DNA from: Parapristionchus giblindavisi | Taxonomy: Eukaryota > Nematoda > Chromadorea > Rhabditida > Diplogasteridae | Length of the DNA stretch: 64,000 bases | Direction: 5' to 3' | Assembly: GCA_943737045.1 (NCBI GenBank) | Contig: CALSFV010000432.1 | Span: forward strand, 1 to 64,000 | Shown: in pieces, positions 13,473 to 23,458 of the stretch | How positions within the stretch are numbered: the first letter of the stretch is position 1 | Layout of the letters: the number at the start of each line of letters is the position of its first letter | Translations under genes and position numbers: made by a program | The notes under the pieces: generated by a model | Seen by the model: only the letters and a program-made list of their open reading frames with translations | Told to the model about the DNA's origin: nothing | Databases searched by the model: none

Positions 13473-15827
13473 GAATCGCCAGAGGTTCGACCACCCCCCG
13501 GACATAGAAATTTCGACCCCCTGAAAATTTCAGATTAAGTACTTTGAACGATGCTCTATCGAACTGCGTTGGCCGAATTTGCATATCTGCTCTCATTTTC
13601 GAGTAGCGGTAGGTCAAAGTTGGCTGGTACTGTATTTTTGGCTCGAGTGTGCGTCAGAAAAATGATCATAACTCCGTTCAAAATAATGATAGAATTTTTT
13701 TCAAAAAAAGGATCGAAAGAGGAGAATTTGGGCAACATTTTCCAGTTGATGACGTCATTTGTCGACCATGCGCCGGTGCGGGGCGGTCGGTTTTATGAAA
13801 AAGTGACGTAACTTTCCTAATCGGAAAAAGTGCACTTTTCTTCTATGCGCGTTTTGTTGCGTCCATATGTGTCTAAAAATGACCCAAGTTTCAGAGGATT
13901 TGAGAAATGCAAAAAAAAAAAAGCGTTGATTTTAGTGACGCGACCTCGGACCTGTCATAGGAAAGAACGGCTTATTCCTTTATCAAGAAACAGCAAAGGA
14001 GCTTAAATGACTCAAAAACATCCGAAAAAGCATTACGATCTCAAAATACCCATATATGACAGTTATTTGAAACACAAAATCACCGTGTTCCGAAAAATTT
14101 GAAAAAAAAACCATATTTTGCTTTTCCACGTGGAAAAAACGTCTCAGTAATGTTATTTAATCTTTATAATATTTCTTATAATGTTTTTGAACATTTTTGT
14201 TTTTGGAAGTGAAGGCCTACCTGCTCTTAGAGCCGAGATATCCGCCATCGAGATTACACGCGCGCGCCCCAACTCACCCTTTGAGAAGAGATGTGTTGCC
14301 ATAAAATGAACGTTTTCCAGCTCAGAATGACTCAAAACAACTTGTTTCATCATTCTTATCACGAAAAAAATACCTTGGAACACGTTTTCTGTGTCTGTAA
14401 AAATCAGCAAAAGATTTGGATCGAACCGGGGTTCGAACCCGCTCGGTGTTTTTAGAGCGGTACCTCTTTACCTCGACGGCTCGAATGATTTTGCTTATTT
14501 TATTTATTTATTTATCGTACATCGCAAGGATGTTTCAACAAGTACAAAGTGTTCGGGTGCAAAAAAATATGTGAAAGAATAAAATTATTAAAAGAGGATG
14601 GGGATGAGGGGAAGATGAGAGGTCAATTGATTTACTAAACATAGTAATAGTAATAGCAATAGTAACATAGTAACATGATACAACGGATGTCTTTGTAATA
14701 TGATATTTCAATGTTAATTGTTTTCAATTGTGACTGATTTCTCTAATAAATGTATCTTATCTAACATTAGTTTTGACATTGTACTTCATCATTCCTTGAA
14801 GAGAGAGAGAGAGAGAGAGAGAGCGAGGAAGGTTTTGGGGGGGGGGGGCTCACACTCGTTCTTTGTTGTTCAAATGCAATTCTGTTAGCTCAGAGTTTTC
14901 TAACATCTCCATTTTGTGTAGTTGCCATATGTTAGTCTCCTTTCTCATTTTTTTTCTCTCCCTGTCTGTTCACGAAAGAGCGTGTGGGAGTGAGAGAGCG
15001 GATGATGAGCAGTCGCGCGGAGTTGGGCGCGCGCGTGTAATCTCGATGGCGGATATCTCGGCTCTAAGAGCAGGTAGGCCTTCACTTCCAAAAACAAAAA
15101 TGCTCAAAAACATTATAAGAAATATTATAAAGATTAAATAACATTACTGAGACGTTTTTTCCACGTGGAAAAGCAAAATATGGTTTTTTTTTCAAATTTT
15201 TCGGAACACGGTGATTTTGTGTTTCAAATAACTGTCATATATGGGTATTTTGAGATCGTAATGCTTTTTCGGATGTTTTTGAGTCATTTAAGCTCCTTTG
15301 CTGTTTCTTGATAAAGGAATAAGCCGTTCTTTCCTATGACAGGTCCGAGGTCGCGTCACTAAAATCAACGCTTTTTTTTTGCATTTCTCAAATCCTCTGA
15401 AACTTGGGTCATTTTTAGACACATATGGACGCAACAAAACGCGCATAGAAGAAAAGTGCACTTTTTCCGATTAGGAAAGTTACGTCACTTTTTCATAAAA
15501 CCGACCGCCCCGCACCGGCGCATGGTCGACAAATGACGTCATCAACTGGAAAATGTTGCCCAAATTCTCCTCTTTCGATCCTTTTTTTGAAAATATTTCT
15601 ATCATTATTTTGAACGGAGTTATGATCATTTTTCTGACGCACACTCGAGCCAAAAATACAGTACCAGCCAACTTTGACCTACCGCTACTCGAAAATGAGA
15701 GCAGATATGCAAATTCGGCCAACGCAGTTCGATAGAGCATCGTTCAAAGTACTTAATCTGAAATTTTCAGGGGGTCGAAATTTCTATGTCCGCGGACCCT
15801 CCGAAACGATCGATTCTCTCGCGATTC

Positions 15828-15871
<44 letters not shown>

Positions 15872-16015
15872 TAGATCAATGGAATGAAATACCTTAATAG
15901 AAGGAGTAATCATTTGTTTGATATGATTTAATGATTGAGTAGTTGCTTCATTACTTTGATTAACTCTTCCAATCATTTGAGGTGATCGAAGAGTTAATAA
16001 ACGTGGACGAATCAT
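9869..16015 (-). CDS. PTCD3 / mitochondrial small-subunit ribosomal protein mS39
   Basis: Pentatricopeptide-repeat protein of the small mitochondrial ribosomal subunit. Minus-strand exons start at ATG 16015-16013 (MIRPRLLTLRSPQMIGRV, an Arg-rich leader without acidic residues, as expected for mitochondrial import). After a 2.6-kb intron comes the PTCD3 N-terminal signature STDILSALSSTVGKDPTAPH followed by QYIDDPAMIP and KRAARQLATEWPTLF, matching the human pattern (ALASTVNRDPTA-Y-FQDDP-L-P and A-FI---YPKYF). About 18 further short exons give helical PPR-like repeats (for example DACILYERIRSDGIDI, NVWNALMSSASK), ending LTGFVRLRHQ at TAG 9871-9869. All introns but the first are short; the first was enlarged by a foldback element and another contains a small MITE. 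The coding exons appear intact. Confidence 0.85.
10864..11062. mobile_element. Small hAT-like MITE in a PTCD3 intron
   Basis: A 199-bp segment starts TAGGGTGCAACATTCG and ends with the imperfect inverse of this (CGAATGTCATACCCTA). The TAGGG terminus matches the perfect hAT-type MITE at 16164-16856. The flanking 8-mers, TAGTCAAC and TCTATAAC, agree in only part of their bases, so the target duplication is decayed or the ends are misplaced. No coding capacity. Confidence 0.45.
13375..13467. repeat. (TA)n array at the left end of the foldback element
   Basis: About 46 TA units immediately before the inverted-repeat element. A shorter TA array (15833-15868) flanks the other end. They may mark the TA-type insertion target, expanded by slippage. 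Confidence 0.9.
13468..15832. mobile_element. Foldback (long inverted-repeat) element in PTCD3 intron 1
   Basis: Two arms of about 800 bp (13468-14274 and 15021-15832) are inverted copies of each other at very high identity, including the outer end GAGAGGAATCGC and the inner end at a GCGCGC/AGTTGGG run. The outermost 50 bp differ by a small indel (an extra GATCGATCG-like stretch on the right). The roughly 750-bp loop has a tRNA-like segment, (GA)n and a poly-G run. Flanks are TA arrays. Neither arm encodes a plausible transposase; the open frames on each arm are mirror copies. It therefore looks like a non-autonomous DNA transposon inserted into a TA dinucleotide within an intron, and its transcript could fold into a very long hairpin. 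Confidence 0.85.
14416..14496 (-). other. tRNA-like sequence in the foldback loop (degenerate)
   Basis: On the minus strand a B-box-like GGTTCGAACCC is preceded by an A-box-like GGTAAAGAGGTACC, with acceptor-like ends TCGAGCC and GGTTCGA that pair with one wobble. The central stem CCGCTC/GAGCGG closes an oversized 10-base loop and runs directly into the T-arm with no variable region. It is therefore not a functional tRNA, but it has the parts of a Pol III internal promoter. Confidence 0.5.
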
Positions 16016-16163
16016 CCTACAATCAATATTTCATTCATATTATCAAATATATTATAATATCATCTAATCAGTCATGATATAACTAATTATTAACAAATAT
16101 AGCAAGAATTAAAAGAAGTGAATCCAAGAGTACAGTAAACACGGAAATTTTAGCAGTGAGAAC

Positions 16164-16856
16164 TAGGGTGGCGAGAATTGCTCTCGAATGAGCCTGTTTT
16201 GTAGTCTCTATCGAGTCGAGGTCGAATGGAGAGGATATTCGTTCCCCTTGGCAGTCTCTATCTCTCTCCCTAGGATAATCGTTTTTAGGTCGAGTCGAAG
16301 TCGAGTCGAGCGTTTTTCAAGGCCGTGTTTGAACAAAACTAGACAAATTATGTATATTTGAAATCAGCAAAACGAGATCTTTAAAATGATACACAATTCG
16401 CATCGAATAATTCAAATTAAAATTTCTCTTTTTTTCTTTTTTTGTCTGATGATAGCGAGATTGAAGAGTTTGAATCTGATGACGAATTGGAACTTTAATA
16501 ATAGTATTGCCATAATAATTGTTATCAAATTAATAATATTATTGTATCAAAAAAAAATTAAACCAACAAATTATTTAAAAAAAATTTTTTGAAAAAAATT
16601 GTTAAATTTGGCTTCGTTTTATAGCACTTAATGAGCTGATGTCAGAAGTTTAAAAAGTATTGAATTTGGTCAATGCAGTGCTGAGAAAAACCTTTCCATT
16701 CGATTTCGACTCGACTGTTTTTTGACTATTCGAGACAATGACCCCCTCTCCCGGCTCATTCGATGAGAGAGAGAGATCGTAAATGCCTCTCTCTCCGATT
16801 ACTCGGCCAAGACTACCAGTGGGAACGAATACTCTTGCGCCATTCTTGCCACCCTA
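16164..16856. mobile_element. hAT-type MITE with perfect 8-bp target duplication
   Basis: The element starts TAGGGTGGCGAGAATTG and ends with the inverse (CCATTCTTGCCACCCTA), about 17 bp of terminal inverted repeat with two mismatches. It is flanked on both sides by the identical 8-mer GTGAGAAC (16156-16163 and 16857-16864). TAGGG-type termini with 8-bp duplications are diagnostic of the hAT superfamily. At 693 bp and without transposase coding it is non-autonomous. The inside has GTCGAGTCGA-type repeats near both ends. Confidence 0.85.
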
Positions 16857-17107
16857 GTGAGAACTACGACTGTGTCAGATTTTTTATTTGTAGACAAGCG
16901 GTATATTAGCGTTAATGTTATATTATTAACATTAACATTAATATTAATATATTATAACATAAACTTGCTTATTAAAATTAATATTAATATATATCAAAAT
17001 ATACAAATGTTGTATTTGTCGATTTTTAAAATCAAGTTAGTTATAGAAATCACGTGATGACGTATTCAAATTATTGTCGTACTTGTAAAACAATTAATCT
17101 TTTAATA

Positions 17108-17166
17108 ACTAGCCGCGCCTCGCAAGCTCGGCGCGACTATCGGGGGGAAACCCCCCGAACCCCCCT
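17108..17166 (-). mobile_element. Helitron-like 3' terminus (hairpin plus CTAGT)
   Basis: On the minus strand a GC-rich stem (CGCGCC/GGCGCG around a 10-base loop, 17114-17135) is followed by GCTAGT and then T. Helitrons end in a short hairpin followed by CTRR at an A/T target. A second palindromic stem GGGGGG/CCCCCC lies just inside. This would be the end of an element extending rightward on the plus strand, next to the satellite array. The other terminus was not found. Confidence 0.45.
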
Positions 17167-17214
17167 TATAATTTTTTGCTAATGGTAATTGTTTAGCGCT
17201 GAGGAAGATTTTAA

Positions 17215-17477
17215 GTAGATAAGTATGGTATCACGGGAACTAACGCTAAGACTACCATAACTAAAGAAACTTTGCTAAGTGTAAACGGTAACTGAATCGT
17301 TAGGATCTTTAAGTAGATCAATATATATCTAACTATTGCAACATCGACCTCTCTTTATGTATTTAGTGGTTCTGTAAAAGTTGCAATCCAGTAATTGCAA
17401 TTATATCGTCGCAACTTCTTGTCTTAATATGTATTTTTATTGTTCTCTTTTCTCTCTTCTCCAAGATGCGATAAATA

Positions 17478-17508
<31 letters not shown>

Positions 17509-18579
17509 AACTACAATATAGTATCACAGGAACTAACGCTAAGACTACTTTAAATCTTTAGGTAGATCAATATAGTGTCACATGAACTAACGCTAAGACT
17601 ACCTTAACTAAAGAAACGTCGATAAGTGTGAATGGTGACTCAATCGATAGAATGAATAAGTAGATCAATATTGTATCACGGGAACTAACGCTAAGACTAC
17701 TTTAAATCTTTAGGTAGATCAATATAGTGTCACAGGAACTAACGCTAAGACTACCTTAACTAAAGAAACGTCGATAAGTGTGAATGGTGACTCAATCGAT
17801 AGAATGAATAAGTAGATCAATATTGTATCACGGGAACTAACGCTAAGACTACTTTAAATCTTTAGGTAGATCAATATAGTGTCACAGGAACTAACGCTAA
17901 GACTACCTTAACTAAAGAAACGTCGATAAGTGTGAATGGTGACTCAATCGATAGAATGAATAAGTAGATCAATATTGTATCACGGGAACTAACGCTAAGA
18001 CTACTTCAAATCTTTAGGTAGATCTATATTGTATCACAGGAACTAACGCTAAGACTACTTTAAATCTTTAGGTAGATCAATATTGTATCACAGGAACTAA
18101 CGCTAAGACTACTTTAAATCTTTAGGTAGATCAATATTGTATCACAGGAACTAACGCTAAGACTACTTTAAATCTTTAGGTAGATCAATATTGTATCACA
18201 GGAACTAACGCTAAGACTACTTTAAATCTTTAGGTAGATCAATATAGTGTCACAGGAACTAACGCTAAGACTACCTTAACTAAAGAAACGTCGATAAGTG
18301 TGAATGGTAAATCAATCGATAGAATGAATAAGTAGATCAATATTGTATCACGGGAACTAACGCTAAGACTACTTCAAATCTTTAGGTAGATCTATATTGC
18401 ATCACAGGAACTAACGCTAAGACTACTTTAAATCTTTAGGTAGATCAATATTGTATCACAGGAACTAACGCTAAGACTACTTTAAATCTTTAGGTAGATC
18501 AATATTGTATCACAGAAACTAACGCTAAAACTACTTTAAATCTTTAGGTAGATCAATATTGTATCACAGGAACTAACGC
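17215..18579. repeat. Satellite array (about 52-bp and 100-bp interleaved units), left part
   Basis: Tandem units built on the core GGAACTAACGCTAAGACTAC. A short unit continues with TTTAAATCTTTAGGTAGATC; a long one continues with CTTAACTAAAGAAACGTCGA and reaches AATGAATAAGTAGATC. The two alternate as a higher-order repeat around 17520-18010 and 18240-18400, with pure short units between. The array resumes after the inserted foldback element. No coding sense. Confidence 0.92.
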
Positions 18580-18582
18580 TAA

Positions 18583-19626
18583 CAAGGAGTCTCATAGGCT
18601 TTAAGTCGGCGAAAAGCGACGGTTCATAGCTTATTAGAAAGCCCTTTCTCTGTAGATTAAGAAGGTGTGCTTAAAAAATCCTGAAGGGCTCTGTACCCGG
18701 AGTAAAAAAAATTCAAAGTTTGGGCAATTTTTGTAACGAAATTGTCGTCTAATGGCGATGCAATTGCTGTGCAATAATGTGGTAGTTCTGCTCGCTACCT
18801 CTCCGAGCTAGTGGTGGCGCAGTGGTAAAGATGCCGCGTACAACTTTTGCGCGGCGGGTTCGAACCCCGCCGACGCGACTTGTTTTGCACGATTTTTACA
18901 CTTGAATTTTTATGTTTTTAAAAATAATTTTCCAATGGTTACTGATATCCATGCATCCAATCTGTCCTAAAGTTTGTCAGTGTTGATTGAAAGATTCAAC
19001 TATTTTAGAAATCTCTCGCTAAAACAAAGAACAACACTCAAAGATTTGAATAACAAATGATGTCAATCAATACATCTATAATCTGATCTACTCTTCTTTT
19101 TCCCTCTCCAATTTATTCCTTAGCTAAACACTCTTCAGAATCTTTCAAGATACTTCCTTTTTTCCTACTTTTTTTGCTAATATTTATGCTATTTCCTATA
19201 CCTAACATTTTTATATAGGCTTCGGCATGGGCAACGACTGCAGCTCCATCGAGCCGGCCAAAAAAGAAAAGTAGGAGAAAATTATTTTTAAAAACATAAA
19301 AATTCAAGTGTAAAAATCATGCAAAACAAGTCGCGTCGGCGGGGATCGAACCCGCCGCGCAAAAGTTGTACGCGGCATCTTTACCACTGCGCCACCACTA
19401 GCTCGGAGAGGTAACGAGCAGAACTACCACATTATTGCACGGCAATTGCATCGCCACTAGACGACAATTTCGTTACAAAAATTGCCCAAACTTTGAATTT
19501 TTTCTACTCCGGGTACAGAGCCCTTCAGGATTTTTTAAGCACACCTTCTTAATCTACAGAGAAAGGGCTTTCTAATAAGCTATGAATCGTCGCTTTTCGC
19601 CGACTTAAGGCCTATGAGACTCCTTG
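18583..19626. mobile_element. Foldback MITE with TAA target duplication (PIF/Harbinger-like)
   Basis: A 1044-bp element with perfect terminal inverted repeats (CAAGGAGTCTCATAGGC at the left, its inverse at the right) has arms extending about 350 bp inward. It is inserted in the satellite: the unit GCTAAGACTAC is split so that TAA is present at both borders (18580-18582 and 19627-19629). A 3-bp TAA/TTA duplication is typical of PIF/Harbinger transposons. Each arm carries an inverted copy of the same tRNA-like sequence. No transposase frame. Confidence 0.8.
18810..18879 (+). other. tRNA-like module in left arm (inverted copy 19339-19410)
   Basis: Contains A-box GTGGCGCAGTGGTAAAGATG and B-box GGTTCGAACCC within a perfect GCGGG/CCCGC T-arm. 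The 3' strand CGACGCG has no matching 5' acceptor strand, and the stem CCGCG/CGCGG encloses an 11-base loop directly joined to the T-arm. It is a degenerate tRNA or the head of a tRNA-derived SINE carried by the element. The inverted copy in the right arm differs by a few bases (GATCGAACC for GTTCGAACC). Confidence 0.55.
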
Positions 19627-19629
19627 TAA

Positions 19630-20243
19630 GACTACTTTAAATCTTTAGGTAGATCAATATAGTGTCACAGGAACTAACGCTAAGACTACCTTAACTAAAG
19701 AAACTTTGCTAAGTATGAATGGTAACTGAATCGATAGAATGAATAAGTAGATCAATATAGTATCACGGGAACTAACGCTGAGACAACTTTACATCTTTAA
19801 GTAGATTAATATAGTGTCACAGGAACTAACACTAAGACTACCTTAACTAAAGAAACTTCGCTAAGTGTGAACGGTGACTCAATCGATAGAATGAATAAAT
19901 AGATCAATATTGTACCACGGGAACTAACGCTAAGACTACTTTAAATCTTTAGGTAGATCAATATAGTGTCACATGAACTAACGCTAAGACTTCCTTAACT
20001 AAAGAAACGGGAACTAACACTAAGACTACCTTAACTAAAGAAACTTCGCTAAGTGTGAACGGTAACTCAATCGATAATATGAATAAGTAGATCAATATAG
20101 TGTCACGGGAACAAACGCTAAGACTACCTTAACTAAAGAAACGTCGATAAGTGTGAATGGTAACTCAATCGATAGAATGAATAAGTAGATCAATATTGTA
20201 TCACGGGAACTAACGCTACGACTACCTTAACTAAAGAAACTTT
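19630..20243. repeat. Satellite array, right part
   Basis: Continuation of the same satellite after the inserted element, with more diverged units (TATGAATGG, AACACTAAG and similar variants) than the left part. The last recognisable core ends near 20243, where a different repeat begins. Confidence 0.88.
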
Positions 20244-20248
20244 GCTGA

Positions 20249-20470
20249 ACATCGCTCTATCTTCATAGGGGGCCGCTGTGCTCTCTGTTCATTTATTTCG
20301 CCAGTTATCGCGAACTGACTCGGTTACGGTAGAGGATATGGTGGTAAGGTCACTGGCGAAAAGTAGTCAAGAAGTCTGGCTACAATCTACACAAAAGGGT
20401 TGTGTATGGAGTGAGTTATTAAAATTCTACGAAAGGCTGTTGTGGAAAGTGGCAAAACGAATTTCTACAT
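20249..20470. repeat. Direct repeat copy 1 (about 220 bp; copy 2 at 21729-21950)
   Basis: Both copies share the ordered blocks GCTCTATCTT, CGCGAACTGACTCGGTTACG, GAAAA-TAGTCAAGA, TCTGGCTACAATCT and TTCTACGAAAGGC with substitutions and small indels. They lie 1.48 kb apart in the same orientation. They could be diverged long terminal repeats of a small retro-element or two copies of a dispersed repeat; no primer-binding site or polymerase frame is visible between them. Confidence 0.6.
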
Positions 20471-21728
20471 AGTAAGAGCCCTAACCAGTGATGGCCTAAA
20501 GGAATAGTGATGATATGAATACTGAACGAAACCACAGCGTTCTCATGACTTTCAAAGCAAGACACGGACGGGACACACAAGCCAAAAGGACGTACGCCCC
20601 TTTTGCCACATGCACATCAAAGTTCAAAAAAACTACGGTATTTAGCGGCATTGCTAAATGCAGAAACGCAAATCTAGAGGCGGAATTTTCAAAAATATTC
20701 GTAAATTAGCAAAAAATCGTACTGAATAAATGCGCAAAAAAATTAATTTCGTAGTCGTGAGAGCTAGCCGAAAGCTGTTGTCTTCAAATTAGGCGGAACT
20801 ATAGGTCTGCAAGATATTTGAATATGCAAAATGTTAATAATTGTCGTATTCACAGAGATTTCACGCATATAGCGAAATATAGGACTTTTCACTGCATTTA
20901 GCAAACTTCGTATTGCCAATACTCTTATTTCTTCTCTATTTTTTCCAATACGATTTAGATTGTTTCAGTGTTCAGCCTCATCAAAGATTTAAGCGAAATA
21001 AATTCATGAAACTACAAAATTTTGAAGAAACAAAAATAATTCCGGATCTGCGAATTAGGGGTTCCTAAAACGCGCGGTGGCGTGCATATAGTGTGCGGCA
21101 ATTTGCTGACCCGCCTTTGTCCCGTCCGTGAAGAACGACCGCTCAACATACAAACTCTCTCGAATACAATGGTCTCTCCTTTGTCTTGCTTTGGAAGAAA
21201 AATGGCTTGGACCAGAATACTGTGAAACAATGAAAACGCAATTTAACAATAAACCCCACGATTGAATTGCCATTCTTTGAAATGATCGCTTCGAAGTGAG
21301 CACACGCGACGCGTACGCGACGCGTTCACTGTGTCACATTTGTTACGCCTCGATCCTTTCGGTTGCTTGTTTTTGCTTCTTGTGACTTATTTTTGTTTTG
21401 AATAATGATAAAAAATTCGTAAATGTCATATGAAAGCGAAAAGAAGCAGTTATAGTCGCTTTTTATCGCAAAACGGAGGTGGTGAAATGTTCATATGCAA
21501 ATTTAGGGCGTTAATCGATGAAATTGCGATCGGAGACTGTGCGCATCGTGTTCTCCGTATGCGATTTAGTAAAACTGAATAGAAAAACAAAAGAATAAAT
21601 CGATAAACGCGAAGTTGAAAATGTTGCAACTTTAATCAATATTTAAATTTTTTTAAGGACGTTTTTCAAAAATCGGATTCGACAGTTTACTGCTTTCGAC
21701 TACGCTGAATCCAATGGTGAAAACCGCA
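20471..21728. other. Unassigned repeat-like DNA between the two direct repeats
   Basis: About 1.26 kb with higher GC patches (CGACGCGTACGCGACGCG near 21307) and short open frames on both strands without recognisable domains. Composition differs from neighbouring host genes. I see no supported gene. Confidence 0.4.
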
Positions 21729-21950
21729 TAGCTCTATCTTTAACGGGGGCTGCTGTGGAGCGTGGACATTATTTTTTTCGTCGTTATCGCGAACTGACTC
21801 GGTTACGGTAGGGGTTACGGTGGTGAATAAATAAGCGAAAATTAGTCAAGATATCTGGCTACAATCTGAAAAAAAAAACGCCTTGATTGGTTGCGTATGA
21901 CGGAAGTTATTGATGTTCTACGAAAGGCACTTTTGGATTTTCGCAAAATC
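21729..21950. repeat. Direct repeat copy 2
   Basis: Second copy of the 220-bp repeat at 20249-20470, with insertions including an A-run near 21870. It ends a few bases before the terminal repeat of the CTCAGG element that follows. Confidence 0.6.
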
Positions 21951-22989
21951 ACTATACTCAGGTAAAACCGCACATACATTTTACAGCTAGGAAAAAGCTA
22001 AATGTTAGAATACAGGCGAGAAAAATGCATTTTACAGCTAAAAGGTACAAAATTGCTAGCAATTGTTAGACATATGAACGCCAAGCATACATTTTACAGC
22101 TAAGAAATAGTTAAATGTTGGGAAACAGGTAGGAAAAATGCATTTCACAGCTAAAAGCTACAAAACTGTTAGAGATTGCTAGACATCATAACTTTTTGCC
22201 ATCTTTTTTCTGCCTTTTTTACAAAAAAGTTAGGAAAAAGTTTGAAATCATATATGTGACACAGCTTGCAACTGTCTGGACGCGATGCGGCTATAGCCTC
22301 ACGCGGTGCGTTCGCTGTCCCTCAAAAATTAATTTTTATTTATTTTCTAAGGTTTATTTGTTATTCAACGTTAAATTGCCGTGATTGTCTATACGTTCCA
22401 CAGGGTAACATCGGGAGGCATCGTCGTATACAAATCTTGCTTCTTTCCCAGCGAAAGAAAGGTATTCTTTTTCTGTTTAAATATTTCGTGTTTGGTGATT
22501 GATATAATTATAAATATTTGTAGATGAAGTCGATTGTGCGGTTCCTGCTGTCCATCTCCATGTGTAGAATTGGATGAATTAGAAGGTGAACAATTAGCTG
22601 ATGTTTTTTTAAATATTTTAATTGCATTTCGCTGAGTTATTTCTCACAGAACAAGATTAATTCTTGTCTACATTTTCTTATGCAACATCGACCCTGGCGA
22701 TTTCAGTGCTCCTGAGGAGGAGGAAGATACACATGGCTAAGAAAAGAAAAGAAGAAGATGAAGAACAATATCGTGCCTCATTTATGCTCACTCCCAGTCT
22801 GGACTTCTGCCGCAGTATCCAATACTCAACTATGAACATTCAGCTGAATCGATCCAATTGATAATCAAAGGACTACAGCATGATTGAGCCATCGTATCTC
22901 GCTCACTATCGTAAAATAGAGAATTGAAAGAACAAGTAAGTGGCTGCGCACTCGCATTTTATTATCAATTGATAATCTTGTTTCATTTT

Positions 22990-23320
22990 ATAAATTATCT
23001 ATTAATACTGGGAGAAAGGAGGGAAGGCTGTGCGCATACATGGGCGGCATTGTCGCTAGCGGCAAGACCCACCTGATTTTCCCCAAAATCGCTCAAAAAT
23101 TATCCGCGAAGTGAAATTATTATATTTACATGCCCCATATTTTGCTCCGACCCACCGATTTTACTTTCCAGCGGCAATGGCCGCCCATGTATGGCTGTGC
23201 GCATGAGTATGCGGAAAATTTTCCAATTTTTTTGAGAGGTAAGGCGATTAGCCAAGCCCCGATGGGAAAGCAAGGCTGTAAGCAAAAAATTCGCTTTCAC
23301 GCGCCCGCCTATGGATGATT
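22990..23320. repeat. Dispersed repeat shared with 37285-37480
   Basis: Both loci share GAGG-AAGGCTGTGCGCA, TTTCCAATTTTT-GAG, AAGCAAGGCTG and TTTCACGCGCCC-CCTATG in the same order and orientation. It lies inside the CTCAGG element here and inside the large FA2H intron there. Confidence 0.65.
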
Positions 23321-23458
23321 ATTAACATGCAAATGTATTGATAGAATTGGATATTGGTAAATATAAATTAGTTATGTTATACGTAGGATGCTCAGTTATA
23401 CCATAAAATAGTTGTCTGATTACAGGTGATCGATTAGTATAATTGAATCAAGAGAAGA

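Noticed and set aside
13189..13617. Frame with a long Tyr-Ile run
   Set aside because: The run is the (TA)n array; the frame crosses a PTCD3 exon and the foldback element border.
13551..15740. Mirror-image frames in the foldback arms as a possible transposase
   Set aside because: The two frames are inverted copies, under 90 residues, and lack any DDE or other catalytic motif.
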